From NCBI GenBank assembly GCA_000231825.2, contig JH720346.1, forward strand, positions 549,796-613,795: a stretch of 64,000 bases of DNA, written 5' to 3'. The stretch is from Tetrahymena elliotti 4EA (lineage: Eukaryota; Ciliophora; Oligohymenophorea; Hymenostomatida; Tetrahymenidae). Position numbers and translations under genes: made by a program. The notes under the pieces were generated by a model. It saw only the letters and a list, made by a program, of their open reading frames with translations, was not told the DNA's origin and ran no database searches. Positions 1-13,400 of the stretch are shown piece after piece. Every line of letters begins with the position of its first letter. Position 1 is the first letter of the stretch.

Positions 1-343
1 GGTGGGATGATTAAGAATTATTTTGTAAAATTAAATAAAAAAGTTAAAAAGTAAAATAAATAAAACAGAAGTCACAATAAAAGGGGAAATAATAAATTGT
101 TGTTTGTTGTATTTATTAGTTATTTTTTGTTTAGTATGATCAATAATTTTTTAGTTCAAATAAAATCAAATCAACTTTGCAATAATTTCTTTTAAAATAA
201 ATCCCAAAACAAAATTTAATAAAAAGTAAAAAAATAACAAAGTTTATTTCTTAAATTCTATTTTTAAGAGCTTTTTAATAATTAATAAAGAAATTAGATA
301 GAAAGATTATTCAGATTTTATTCCAAAAATACATATTCATCAA
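1..343. other. 5' flank, no gene seen
   Basis: AT-rich flank upstream of the Gln-rich ORF that starts at 344. No RNA gene or repeat is recognisable. It presumably holds the 5' leader and promoter of that gene, but no motif can be named. Confidence 0.5.
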
Positions 344-2617
344 ATGCTCAACTTCTAAAACAACTATTTAATTCAGCCTTCAAATCTCCTTCCTTTTAAT
401 GGTTAAATGGCTATGGTCATGATGCCTAATGGCTCATTTTATCCTAGTACCTAACAGTTTCGTATTCTTAATAGCATTAATCAACCTAATCTTCCCTTCA
501 TTATGATGTCTGCTCAGTAAAATCCTATGTAATTCTATTATCATCACTAGTAATTGTCTTAATAGGATTATATTTAACAGTAAAAATTACAATAATCAAG
601 TTATTATGAGTAAATAAAGTTTAGTTCATCAAATTAAAATCCTCAATAATAACATAATCTCTTGTTCTCGTCTTCACCTCCCTCTATTAATAGTGATCAA
701 GATCCATCTCTAGTGGCAGCTAATAGTAATTAGCAGTCACTTTTGTAACCATTTTGCATGGCTGATTAAAAAAATGATAATCATCATCCAACATAATCTG
801 CTTTGTAATCTGATTAAAAACCAGATTCAATGCTTGAGAATACTCAAACTTCTGCCAAGAATATTGTTAGGATCAAATACCCAGGGTTGGTTAAGGCTGA
901 ATAAGATAACTCATACAGTGATAATCTCAACTCTATAGAAGAAGAAGAATTACTTAAAAATTCTAAAAAAAGAACCAGTGTCACATCGACAACATCAACA
1001 GCCTCTAGCTGCACAAGCCACGCAAATGAGACAAGCCTTCTATTATCCCTTCAATAGAAACAATAGATACTCTCTCTAAGCTAACATAGTAACCAAGATG
1101 AAGAAGGTAGAAGAAAATATTTGAGCTTATTTGAGCCTCATGTTTAACTTTTTCTTCAATAATTACACGAACAATCATACAGCTTATCATTTACAGGTTG
1201 TAAGCCAATGAAAGGAAATAACATAAAAATAAATAAGAGTGACAACTCAAATCAAATAGGAAGAGACTATTTTGAAGGAGAAGAGGACTTACAAAACTTA
1301 GTTGGCAAAAACGCATATCTAAAATGGGCAATCTCATCTAATAGAAATTCTCATTTCGCAAAAGAAAGTCTCTCTTAGTTAATTTCAAATAATTAAAAAT
1401 ATAGCAATATGTTTAAATTAAAAAAGAAAATTAGAAAATTATAATAGCTGGCTCATAATAATAATAAATTAATTTCGCAAACAAAATTCCAAAATAAAAA
1501 TCATTCATAAAATATTTAGGAGAATGAGACAGCAGTAGTAGGAGCAATAGTTATCTAAACATCATCTGAATAATAATAAAATTTGAATCAAAATATTATT
1601 CAAAAAACGGAATTCAATCAAGAGAAGCTAAGCGAAGAACTCCTTTCTTAAAATTTGGATGATTCTTTTGATGAAAAATTTACTGAAAAAGAAGAAAACA
1701 ATTCAAACAAAAAAAATTAAACAAATTAAGTGACAGATTTTTGCCAATAAAACAAATTTTAATAAATTAGTTAAAAGAGTTAATCTTTCTCAAATTCAAT
1801 AAATTCCCTTCTTACTTGCACATGCAATTAAGAAAATATCGATAATTTAGCATAAGAAATTAAAAGAGTAAAATTTCCCACAACCATATCTACTGACTGC
1901 CTTTATTGCTCTTCTTTATATCAAAGCAAATAGGACTAAAGTGCTGAAGCGAACCTGAAAACTGAAGTAATTGAAATGGAGCAAGAAATTGAAGCAAGCA
2001 AAAAGGATGAGGAGGAAGAAAGTTCACTTAAAAGTGGCTCTTAAGCTTCATCAAAAAAAGCGATAAATTCTAAATTTCATAATATGAATAAGCTCTTTAT
2101 GTATAAGCTCTTGTCTTTTTTCTATTTGGAGAATCTAGAGAGATTAAATGTTCCTTTCAATATTCGTGAAATACTTAAAAGACTGATTTCTTTGGTTAAG
2201 TTATCTTCTAAGCAGTAATCTCAGTTTTAAAGTAAGTAAAAAACTGATTTCTTTAGTCATGATCATTACAATTTACTATTCTTAACTTTAAATAACTAAA
2301 CAATATAATACATGAGAGAAAATTCTAACAATAAAATACTCCATTAATCTTGCTTTAACTTTGACCTTAACGATGTTAAGCTTCCTCTTGAGCATTCATA
2401 GAACTCCCTAACACTTTTAGAGAAAATAGAATACATAAACATAGTTAAAAAATATGCCTGCGAGATTGTCTTACAATCCGATTTAGGAGAAGATATAGAT
2501 GAAGTTAAAAACTTATAAAGTCATGAATAAGCAGCTGTCACTAAGCAAATATATACTAAGCGCGCCCTTCAAGGAATAAAAGTTTTGAATCAAGGCTTGA
2601 TTGTGAGGAGATTCTGA
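344..2617 (+). CDS. Gln/Asn/Ser-rich hypothetical protein, 757 aa
   Basis: An uninterrupted reading frame runs from ATG at 344 to TGA at 2615-2617 once TAA and TAG are read as Gln; 757 codons precede the stop and no intron is needed. I do not recognise the family. The first ~180 residues are rich in Gln, Asn, Ser and Pro with few charges, a prion-like composition. A charged, Ser-rich stretch (IEEEELLKNSKKR) follows. Around residues 260-290 there is a more globular segment, KYLSLFEPHVQLFLQQLHEQ, which may be an amphipathic helix. The last ~200 residues, from HNMNKLFMYKLLSFFYLENL on, look folded (aliphatic, regular helices) and end RRF. No signal peptide or clear membrane segment is visible. 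It could be an RNA-binding or scaffold protein, but that is a guess from composition only. The start is the first ATG of the frame; the coding call rests on the long open frame and protein-like composition. Confidence 0.8.
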
Positions 2618-5011
2618 GTGAAAATACTTATAAAAGAACAAAACAAATAAAATTCTTTCACGAAAATAATAAAAACTTTAATAAATATTAAAACAATATA
2701 TCTAACAAGTAAATATCAATTACTTTTCTCATTAAATAATATTCAATAAATATGCCTACTAAGGCTAAATTATATCAAAAATTGATTGAAAATGCACAAA
2801 AAAATTTAAATTAATAACGTTAAAAAAATGAATAAAAAATGAATAAATGAATAAAAACCAATTTTCTTTTTTAATATAAAACTTTAAAAATATTTGACAA
2901 TACTTCAAATGGATATATAAAAATAGATGATTTCCTTTGAATAAATTCAAGTGATTACTTATAACTACTCTCTGAATCAATGTATTTATTTATATTCTAC
3001 ATTTATTTATTTACTTTTCTAACTTACTTCCTGAATTACGCTTATCTTTTTTTTACTATTATTTTCAACTTGATTATTCAAGTTTTCTATATTTTAGTTT
3101 AAATTCACTCTTTTTCTTCTAAATAGCAACAAAGACAAACAGTAAAAATTATGGTATAAGCGTGTATACTCTATTCTATTTTCAAAAAATAATTTAATTA
3201 AAATGAAGTAATCAAGTGAGAAAGAAAATGTAAAAGTTTTAATATCAAGAATTTAGTTAATTTGCCAAAAATTAGCTATTAATATGTATATAAAAAGTAG
3301 TAAAAATTTTTAAATCTGCAAATTTAACTATTCCCCAACCTTTCGCTCTTTTTATCCTCACCTCTTTTTCAATTTATTTATTAATATAAAAAATTTAAAA
3401 ACAAAAAAAAAATAAGTACGATTAATTTCTATCTTGAGTGTAAGAGAAAGTAATTAGTTAAAAATATATGTCAGCTTAATTTTTAACTGTTTCTATGCAG
3501 TTAATGAATCAAAATTAAGGATTAGTTTTGCTCTCTAATTTATATACCAAGAAAGCTTATTTATTTTTGAGAAACTTCTTGATTGTTTTGTTTTCTTTCT
3601 TATAATATTATCAAAGAAGTTTTTAAAGATAATTCATCCATCCATCCACTCACTCACTAGCAGAAAGAAAATAAAATCTATTGGTAAAATTTCATAAATC
3701 ATAAATTATTTAATCTTCCTAATTTTAAGACTATCATCCTCTTTTAAATTCATTTTTATTTTAGCATTTCTGTCATTTTTTCTTCCTTTTCTTGAGGTAA
3801 GAAACAAAAGTCATTGAATACTTGGAGAAAAGTAAAAAAATTTAATTTACATTTCAAATTGTAAATTGTAAAAAGAATATAAATAAAATTTTTGTCCAGT
3901 TGAAATCTACAAAGCTAATTACTTATTTTTAAATTTATCTATGTAATGTCTATATAAACCTTAAGATTAACATATAACAACTTATTTGATTGACAGAAAT
4001 AATATTTTATTTTTCTATGCTCATTCAAAAATGATGTTTAAGTATTAGTTACTTTTAAATAAATTTCAAATTATTATTCGTGGGTATTTTCTACTTACAG
4101 TGCATTCAATAAATTAAAAAATTGAAATTAATTATCATTTGAAAATTCGTATTTATTTAGAAATTTATGTTATAAATAATACATTAATTTTTTTAAAATA
4201 AATTAAAAATAATATTTAAATAGCATTTATTCCATTGTAAATTTTTAGTGATATCTTGTGAAAATATTCTCTTTGTTTAAATTAAAACATTTTTTCAATA
4301 GTTTAATTTTATTTACACCCTTAGCTAAGTCTCTTCAAAAATTGTTATTATAGATGACTTTGTTGATCTGAATAAAGATTTCAGAGTATTTGTTATTCTT
4401 CCAGTGAAAATATTCTTTTTATTTATGAATCATTAAATATTCTAAAATTCATGAGTTACCAGATATTAATTCATTGAGTCTTAATTGCTATAAATCATAA
4501 GATTTTTTAAAAACTATAAAAAAATAAAACTATAAGTATATTTGAAATAAACTAAGTTGATTTTTTTTTGTTTAATACTCTAAACCTAAACCATCAACAA
4601 ATTATTTAAATATTTAAGGACATTTTCATAATTTTTCCATTCAAAAAATTTTACTAAATTTTATCAGAAAAGAATAAAATTAATAGAACATTTCTTATTG
4701 TTGGATATTTTATTGCTACATAGTTATAAATGAAGTTTTTTCAAAATTTAAAATTATAGCATAAAGTTGTTCTATTAAACTATTTATTCTAAAAATAAAT
4801 AAATAAAATAATATCCACTTGATTCTTATTAAATTAGGATTCATTAAGTAACTATTAATTGTTGATCTTGCATTTATCAGGGAAACATAAAATCTTTTTC
4901 ATGTTAAGCTTTCTTAAATTATCTTAAAGCATTTGATTTTTCTTTTCAATTTTTTTAAATGAATTTTTAGTTTATTTTGAATTACATGATTGCTGCAACA
5001 ATTATTACTGA
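2618..5011. other. intergenic, 2.4 kb, nothing recognised
   Basis: Read on both strands with the ciliate code, this stretch has no convincing exon: frames are short and composition is that of noncoding AT-rich DNA. Short CT runs near 3340-3370 and a (CATC/CACT)n patch near 3637-3658 are simple sequence only. Confidence 0.5.
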
Positions 5012-5082
5012 GCTGCGTTGGTCTAGTGGCAGGATTATTGCCTTCCAAGCAATCGGCTCGGGTTCGATTCCCGGACGCAGCA
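5012..5082 (+). tRNA. tRNA-Gly (anticodon UCC), copy 1
   Basis: Complete 71-nt cloverleaf. Acceptor arms GCTGCGT and ACGCAGC pair perfectly, with discriminator A at 5082. The anticodon arm is ATTGC / loop CTTCCAA / GCAAT, giving anticodon TCC (U33 and A37 present), which reads GGA/GGG Gly codons. The T arm carries GGTTCGATTCC. No intron. A T run directly after the gene (5083 on) is a good RNA polymerase III terminator. The mature sequence is identical to the copy at 5258. Confidence 0.96.
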
Positions 5083-5257
5083 TTTTTCTTAAAATTGAAA
5101 ATAAAAATTTTTTTAAGACATTTATGCTTGAAAATGAAGATAAACAACAATTTTTTCTTTTAATTTTTAATTTTAAATAACTATTTTATTATAAATTTTC
5201 TTGTTCAAAATTTATCATTTTATTAATCATCCTTTTTTTCGCTATTAATTTCACTGA

Positions 5258-5328
5258 GCTGCGTTGGTCTAGTGGCAGGATTATTGCCTTCCAAGCAATC
5301 GGCTCGGGTTCGATTCCCGGACGCAGCA
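5258..5328 (+). tRNA. tRNA-Gly (anticodon UCC), copy 2
   Basis: Identical over all 71 nt to the copy at 5012, same orientation, start-to-start distance 246 bp. The five bases just upstream (ACTGA) and the T run downstream are shared, while the rest of the flanks differ. This points to a local duplication, or homogenisation limited to the gene body. Poly-T after 5328 is the terminator. Confidence 0.96.
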
Positions 5329-5642
5329 TTTTTTTAGTATTTTTTGAGCAATTTTTATTTCGAAAAAATAATATTGAATGTTCATTAAAAATAATTAAAT
5401 GACTAAAATGATTTTAAATTATTTGAAAAGAGTGCAAAATCCATAACCTGAGACATAATTTTTTAATATTTATATAATGGATTTTAATAATTAATCTACA
5501 TACAATTAAATAATCAAGATAGAATGCCTAAAAATTAAACAAATTTAAGATATTAACAATTATATTTTTATTTGATTTTTTAAATTAGATTCAATAAATA
5601 AAAGGATTCAATATATTAGTTAGCAAAAATTTAGATAGCATT
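5329..5642. other. intergenic before Myb-like gene
   Basis: AT-rich spacer between the second tRNA-Gly terminator and the ATG at 5643. It must contain the promoter and leader of the downstream gene; no motif is identifiable. Confidence 0.5.
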
Positions 5643-8600
5643 ATGCCTCCAAGATTTAACTAACAGGAATATGAAAATGGTTTTAGAATAGATGATGGAT
5701 ATTTGGTCAAAAATCTATTTCAGACTATTACTTTGGATAAAAAAAAATAATACTTTTTAAATATAAACTACCTCCCTCATTTTTAGCACTCTATCAAAAA
5801 ATTTTTGAGTCCAGAAGAGAAAGCAGCTCTTCAAGACCATTAATTTCAAACTTTTATAATTGAACTTTCATTAAATGAGATACAGTTAACAGACATTAAT
5901 TAATTAAGGGAATATGTTCTTGCTCACATTAAATCATGTCCTTCTTTTTGGCTTTAAAATTCAAGCATTTAGAAATCTGCATAAATTAGACATCAAGCTT
6001 AACTAGAAAAATAACACAGAATGGAGCAATGGAGAAAAGAAAATCCTGATAGAAATATTGAAAGCTATTCAGAATCTTGCAGTGGTTCTGATGAAGTCAG
6101 CCAAAAAGTCAAAGATTAAGTATGATATTATTTAAACAAAACTACTTCCAAAATTTTGTTCTACATAACAAATAAATTATAAACCATATTCTACATGAAA
6201 TAATTAAAAAATTTATAATTCTCTTTTGAGAAATTCTTTCTTATCAATCTTTAACAAACTAAATAGACAAACAATTGAAACAAAATAACATGCAGAAGTT
6301 TTACTTTTGAAATAGAATTAAAAGAGTTTTTTTAGTTTTTAAAATAGCGTTTAAAAAGATTTTCATTTAGAAATAAATAAACTTTGTTGATGATAAATTA
6401 ATTGAATTTCATTTTTACTTTTAACTGAATAATTTGAAAATATTATAGGAATAAAAGCAGTTAAAAGAAGATAAAAATAGAGTGTTTTAGGCAATGACTG
6501 TCTACAATAACTACTAAGAAGATATAAAAGAGTTAAAAAAGAAATATGTTATGATTAAAAATTGCCTTTTGCCTGAAGAGTATATAGTCGAAAAGTATGA
6601 AAGACAAGAAAACGACTCTGAAGAATAAACTAAATTTGAAGAAAAAGTTAAAAAAATTAGGCCAAACTTAAATTTTAGTTAGGGATACTATGATAACACA
6701 ATAGATTAATATTAAAAGCAGTACAAAAATAGCTATTCTCAATACTCTTCTTCTTCTTCTAAAGCTATGGATGAGATAACTGAATAAACTTATTTTTCCT
6801 ATCTTAGAATGAAAAACATTATTGTGCCAGATAGATTTTTCAAATACCCAAAAATAGATTTCTTCATTTTTCCCATGGTTTACCAGTTTATTTTACACTA
6901 AATCACCAATTCTGTAAGCTACATTTATTGATTTTACTTTATGGATTAGAAATCACAAATAAATATTTTTTAAAAAAGCAAAAGGATATTGAAATAAATG
7001 ATGAAAAGAATTTTAGACTTTAGAATTTTATATTTTTGTTGCTGCTAAGTGAAAAATAGACTCTTTCTAATTAGAAAAGAACGAGGAGTCGTAAGAGTTA
7101 TTTTTAGGATCAAGAAGATGATGCAAAAGATGATTCAGAAAAAGTCGAAAATAAATTAACTTTCATAAAAAAAGATAAAACTTAATCACTGATTCAAGAT
7201 AACGATGAAAATGATAGTGATAATCAATCAAATCAAGAAGATGAAGATAATGATGAACCTGAGGAAAACAACAATGATGAAAATTCTAAACTCAGTAAAA
7301 ATGAAAGTGAAAGTAGCAACTAAATCCAATCTGAAAAAAAGTAAACAAAAAGCATCAAGCATCAAAGAGCATAATTTAGGAATGAGTATTTAGATGCCTT
7401 TGCTAACTTTTGTCTATAAAAATTTGTAATTTATTCTTTTATTTTGTAACTGATTTTAATCATTTGTATGTATTATCAGGGATTTATGATACAAAACTAC
7501 TATTCTTCATCTCTCATTGAGGCTAGCAAAAGAGAAAAGACTCTACTATTCAACACTATTAAATTAGGAATAGATTTTTATACATTTATTTCTCAAAGAT
7601 AAAATTAAAATATTATGAGCGATGATCAATTTAATTCAGATTTAAATGAAAACTAAGCTAACAAAGGAGACCAAAAATAAAACTAAAAATAAAGGGGTAA
7701 AAGAAAAGCCACTACTAAAAACAAAAACTATATTTCTTAGTAATTAGATACTATGGAAATAGTTGACTACTTTACACTCAAGATTAATGAAACTATTGTT
7801 TATTACATAAGAAATTATGAACACTTTATTGATAATTATTAAGCTTAGCTAAAAGAGTACCTTACTCTCAATAGTCAAGCCAGAAATAAATAAGTAATAG
7901 GTGCATTTTCTACTTAGGTAATTTTTAAATTTTTTCTTGAACAGATAAATAAATAGAAGTTTATTCAAGTTAAATAATATATTTATTATTAAAATTATTA
8001 TAGGAATAGATTGATGAGTCAATTAAATAGTATAAAGATTATTTGTCAAATCCAGATACTTTAAAAATGAGAGGCTATTTATATCATAATGAAAGTAGAG
8101 TTAAATGGACTGAAGAATAGTATAAAAAGTTTTTAGAATTATATTTGAAGTATATGAAATACCCAGTTAATAATAGACGTATTGCTTCTGAAATGGGTAA
8201 TAATGTCCATCAAAACCATGTTAGATTTGAAAAATAACCTTACATGATTGGATTAAGAAAAAGAGCTCAATTAAATTAAATTCCCCTTCAAGATTAAGTT
8301 TAAAAAGATATTGAAAATTTCAGTCTCTCATATTTCCATAAAAATACCAGGTCTATCAATAACTCTTAGGGCTCACCTACTAATGATGAAAGAAATGATA
8401 ATTTAGGAAGCCCTGCTGAAGTTGATGAAGAAAATGATGAAATTAATGAAGAAGAAGAATTTTTATATGGAGAAGAAGAAATTCTAGATCAAGAAGATGA
8501 AGAAGAGGAGGAGGAAGAGGATGAAGATGAGGAAGAAAATGATCTAGAAAAAGTAGAAGAAGATGATGATGATGATGAAGAAGAAGAAGACAATCATAAT

Positions 8601-9431
8601 GATGATGACGAAGGTGAAGGTGAGGATGAAGAAGATAATAATAGTGATTTGAGCAGTGATGATGATGAAAATGAAAGTGATGCTAGACAAGATGAAGAAG
8701 ATATTAAACAAAATAAATCAAAGAAAAATTATCAAGATAATACTAATGAAAGTGATTCATTAAATGAAAGTTAGGGATAAAGTGATAAATATAAGTTTCT
8801 AAAGACTAATTAAAAAAATGAAAACAGATAAAAAGATGAAGGAATAAGTGATGCTTAAAAAAAAATAGCAAGTCCTGATTCTAGAAATATAAAAAATAAT
8901 CTAAACACGAAAAGAAAAATCAAAGACAAAGATGAAATGAAAAAATCAGAACCAAATAAAAAAATAAAAAAAATAAATGAAAAATAACAGAAAAAGCAAA
9001 ACTAAAATGAAAATATATATTCCAAGGAATCATCATAAAAAAAGGAAATTCAGAAGGGATAGAACATTTTAAAAAATGCTAAGTAAGATTTATCAATAAG
9101 TGATGAAGAGATAGTGCTATCTGATAATATAAGTGACTTAAACACAGACGAGTTAGATGCCTAATTTGATTAGCTTGAGAATTTTAGTACAAAAAAACAG
9201 TCTATTTCAAATAAATAGCCTACTTCAATTTCACAAAAGTAAGCATAGAATGTTAATCTTAACTAAAAAGATGTTGATGACTTAAAGATTAGTTTTTCCG
9301 ATGAAGAAGATGATGATGATGACGATGACTCAGAAATTATTTCCCAAAATCAGAATACTAAAAGAAAAAAAATAAAGATTCAAGTAGATAACGAAGAGAT
9401 CGAAGATGAAGATGATTCTTTGAGTCTTTGA
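5643..9431 (+). CDS. acidic nuclear protein with Myb/SANT-like segment, 1,041 aa
   Basis: Five exons join in frame: 5643-6119, 6449-6913, 7108-7425, 7480-7917, 8004-9431 (all phase 0; stop TGA at 9429). Introns are GT..AG of 329, 194, 54 and 86 nt. The N-terminal half is helical and of unknown family. Around residue 600 the segment VKWTEEQYKKFLELYLKY, followed by RRIASEMG, has the tryptophan and helix spacing of a Myb/SANT first helix, but the later conserved tryptophans are not obvious, so this is a weak domain call. Residues ~690-800 are a nearly continuous Glu/Asp tract with Ser, like acidic histone-chaperone or chromatin-factor tails. The remaining C-terminus is Lys-rich with Lys-Lys-Ile-Lys clusters (likely nuclear localisation) and further DDDDD runs. 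A chromatin or transcription role is inferred from composition. Intron choices are supported by consistent phase, not by transcript data. Confidence 0.75.
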
Positions 9432-10488
9432 GTTTATTCAGATATTTGAATTCATATCAATAAATTTATTTTATTTTGCTTAATTGCTGTATACTAACCA
9501 ATAAAAGAAAATTCTTTCACTTTTTTATTTATTTTAATTTGAATTTAAAGCTTTATTATTTTTAAGAAATTAAAAAAAACTAAATTGAAAGATCAACATC
9601 ATTTTTTTATAAATTGGTAGTGTAAAATGGAAAATGTTAAATTAAAAGTAAAATTAATTTTTGATTTTTATATGCAGAATCAATATTACTCTTTACTTAT
9701 AATGGATGGAGTAAGAGCACATACAGTTCTTTTTTAATAAATAAAAAATTTTTTTTTTGTAAACAATAAATTATTTCTAAATAATTTATTTTCTGAAAAA
9801 GAATTTTTGTTTTTTTGTCCTGAATGATATTGACACTAAATTTTTTTTGGAGGATTAAAAAAGCATATTATTTAGAAAAAAGAGAGATGGTCTTTTAATT
9901 ATTCAAAATATCTGAGAGATTTTTACTTATCAATTTACAAAAAAAACTGATAAGCAAATTCCAAGTAGAAAAAGTGGTTGGTTTAACTAATAAATTAAAA
10001 ATAAATTTTAAATCTCCAAGCATAATAAAAAATTGGTAAATTTAAAGGTTAAGAAAAATAATTTATTTATTTACTGACTAGTAGTTATTTCTTCTAGAAT
10101 AATTGAAATAACAAAAGAAAATAGTGGAAGGTGATGGTTTTTTTGAATATTTGGGAAATAAATTACAAAGGTTACAATTTAAATAATAGTTGTATTATAT
10201 AATATTTGAATAGAATTACTTAGATAATATTTATTGGTAGGATAAGGTAGTTTTCCTTTTTAATTTATTGAATATGATTAATAAAATTTAATAAAATGAT
10301 TGTAGTATTATTTTTTTCTTTTCTTATCTTATCTTTGTTTATTTGTTTGTTTTTATTGCTTTTTATTTACATTTTTTTATTTAGAAATTTCTTATTAGAT
10401 AATCTTATATTTTATTTAAATTTATATTGAATATTTCTCTATTGTGCTTTAGTAATAGTGAGTAATTTGCCTCAATTTTGGAATTATT
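9432..10488. other. convergent intergenic spacer
   Basis: Lies between the 3' ends of the Myb-like gene (+) and the EGF membrane protein gene (-). AT-rich, with poly-T/poly-A runs, and no exon or RNA gene seen. It must contain both polyadenylation regions. Confidence 0.5.
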
Positions 10489-13400
10489 TCAAAAAGAGTC
10501 TGCCATTTTAACTTCACTCATTTCTGCTTTCATTAGGCACAAAGGACAGTATTTGTCTTTAGGTTTGACTGCTTGTTCTCCAAAGTTACTAAGTTTCAAT
10601 TAGAATTCATGCTATTTGCTTTAACATTTGGGACAATTTTAGAAGAAAATTTCAGGAGTTTCTATTTTGAAAAGTTCTTGCTTTTTAATTTATTCATCAT
10701 TAGAGTCTTTTTCATCATAAATGAGTTAATCAAATCTTATTGCTTTATTCAGGTTATCTACTTGTTCATTGTTAAAAGAGTTATTTGCTGAGTCCATTTC
10801 ATTTTTCTTTTTTAACATGATATTTGAGATTTCTTATTGGCAAATAAATAGTAAGTCATTTTCTTTGCTGATATTGTTAAAATCTTGGTTGCTGCTCTCT
10901 TATTTAATTCCCATATTCAACACATTTCTTCTATGATTCTTTATCTTACTTCCATCAATGGCTTTTAATTCAGATGGATTGCCTTCACAAACAACATCAA
11001 TATTTTAGGATAAGTTATTGTAATCTTATTATGAATTGAGATCTTGCTTCAGTTACTCATTTTCTTTGATGTGCTAATCAATTAAATTATTATTATTATT
11101 TTTGTGATTTGGATTCTTATTTTTATTATACCTTAGCTATGAAGACTCTTCTTCCTCTGATGAAGACTCATTAATATTTAGTGTCCTAGATGGGTTGTTT
11201 ATCAGCACCAGTGTTGGATTTTAACTGGAAATATCTTGATTTGATAAGTATTTCATCAGCTCTGGTCTACTAGCAGCAGCAAATGGTATTCTTTATCCTT
11301 GATTTGGAGATTAATTTTCAAAGTCGACATTAGAAAAGACTTAATGTGTTGTGTTAGATGAGTTTGTTGTGATATAATTTAAAGTCTAATTTCCTAAGTA
11401 ATTTTCTGAAGGTCTTTACTTGACAATTTGTCTAGTTTATTGAATTTGTTTAATTTCATAATGGCTAACTGGTCTGGCATTATTGCTGTTTATTTGAGGT
11501 AACTCATGGGAATCTTCGCTGGGGATACTTGTCTTCGAAGCTCTTCTTTAATTAATTGATGTGCTATCTTCTTATGCGTCCTTTTAGTGATTTAATTTGT
11601 TTAGATAAACTATATTACTCTAACTGTCTTTATTTGGATTGTAAATAGTAGTTGTGTTGTTACTGCTTATCTCTTAAAGGTTATTAGAAATCGTTCCACC
11701 TAGATTATTACATGTGTTTTATGTGGTTTAGTCAAGCTTAGCTTCTTTTTTATATCTATTTGGGCTGTTTGGCTATTGTTAATTTTTATCATTTTTGTTT
11801 TAAGCTTGCGCTGAAAAGGCTTGTTTTTATTATTACTGTTCTAGCAATTAGTTTATTCTATCAACTCTTTTTTCTTATTCATTTAAATTGTTATTTGTAC
11901 TGTAAAGTTATTTCATTTTTTACTTGTTTTCTTAGAATGTACTGAATCTGCTTTATTATCTTACAGGCTGTTCTGGGATATTTTTTCCTTCAGATTCTTA
12001 TTTCTAAAGCTTAATTAAGTTTGGCTGGAATAATCTTGGTGGTTGTTAATTCGGACTCAATTTGTTTGGATTAAGCTAATTTTTGACTTCTAGAATTTTA
12101 TTACTGCTGGGATTCTATGAAATACTGTTATTGTTGTTGTTCAATTACTGCAAGTGAGAGATAGATTTAACTTCGCCGTCATTAAGCATTGTTTAATCTC
12201 TCATTTTATGCATTTCTTCATCTTAAATATTTTAAATGACATCAATATTCTAGCGTATATTTTTAAATTAAGACTCTGTATTTTTAACATTTACTAGATT
12301 TTTCTCATTTAGTTCTTAAACAGTCTTTTTCTTTTATATTTTTTTATATGCAGAGTAGCAACAAAAGGAGCTTAAACCAACTACAGTAATAGCTAAAAAG
12401 GCAATCATATAAGTTAAATTAGATTTTACTTATTTTTCAGGTGATATCATGAAATCAGAAAGGGAATATTACATCTAAATTTAATTGGTGCAAGATTTAT
12501 TGCTATTATCGCATTAATTCACTATTAAAAATTGATAATTTTGACTTAACTAAGGATCATATTGGAGCATGACTCTGTATGTTTTCATTGTTTTAATAAC
12601 TGATGATTTTCCAATAGGATCATTAGTAACTAGCTCAAGAACTGATTTTCTTGATTTTTCTCTGTTATAAGCCAAGACCTCAATATATATATTAGTATCT
12701 GCATCGGTAAAGTCAATTTCTTACACAAAATCATTTTGAGAAATATAACTTGAATTGATTTAGAATTAATCAGCAAAAAATAGCTAAAATTTATCATTAG
12801 TATTTTTCTAAAGACTAATATAGAAATTTGAATAAGTGACATTAGGAGAATTATCTAAAAATGGTGAATACTCTAACTTTATATATTAAGATTAATATAT
12901 TGTTTATGAAGTACTTATTTTGTCGTTTACAGTTTTTTATTCGCTATCTTCATTACTTTCTGAAGAAGTTGTAGATGTATTTTACTCTTCCTAAGATTAA
13001 AGAGACCTTAGTTGTGTATTAGATTAGCTATTAGTAAGCGAGAGAGTAGTACTAAATACCTTTTATTTTAATTAATAAGCACTTTAAATCATGTCATCAG
13101 ATCCCAACCCTAGCTTTAAAACAAGAGCTTTTTAGTCACAGAATTTACCGAAAAATCCTTCTTAACACTCACAACTACAGTTTGAGCTATCACAAGAGAC
13201 TATGTTTAGGCATTTTCTGCAAAAATTTCTCTTTTATTGTAAGCTGAGAGTGTATGAAGTTGTTAAATTGTATTATGATCTGACAATAATTCCTAACTGC
13301 TAATTTTAGGAGTAAATTTATTATATCTAGCTGTCTATGTTAATATATAAATCTCTTTCATTTGATGGGTGATAATAGTTTTCTACGTTACAAACGATAG

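Noticed and set aside
1005..1190. Minus-strand 61-residue frame
   Set aside because: Antisense shadow of the 757-residue Gln-rich gene.
4914..5180. Open frames on both strands across the first tRNA
   Set aside because: They only translate the tRNA-Gly gene and its flanks; the cloverleaf explains the sequence.
12360..12380. Possible chromosome breakage sequence (AAACCAAC)
   Set aside because: It matches only part of the 15-bp Cbs consensus and lies inside a coding exon; also Cbs is removed from macronuclear DNA.
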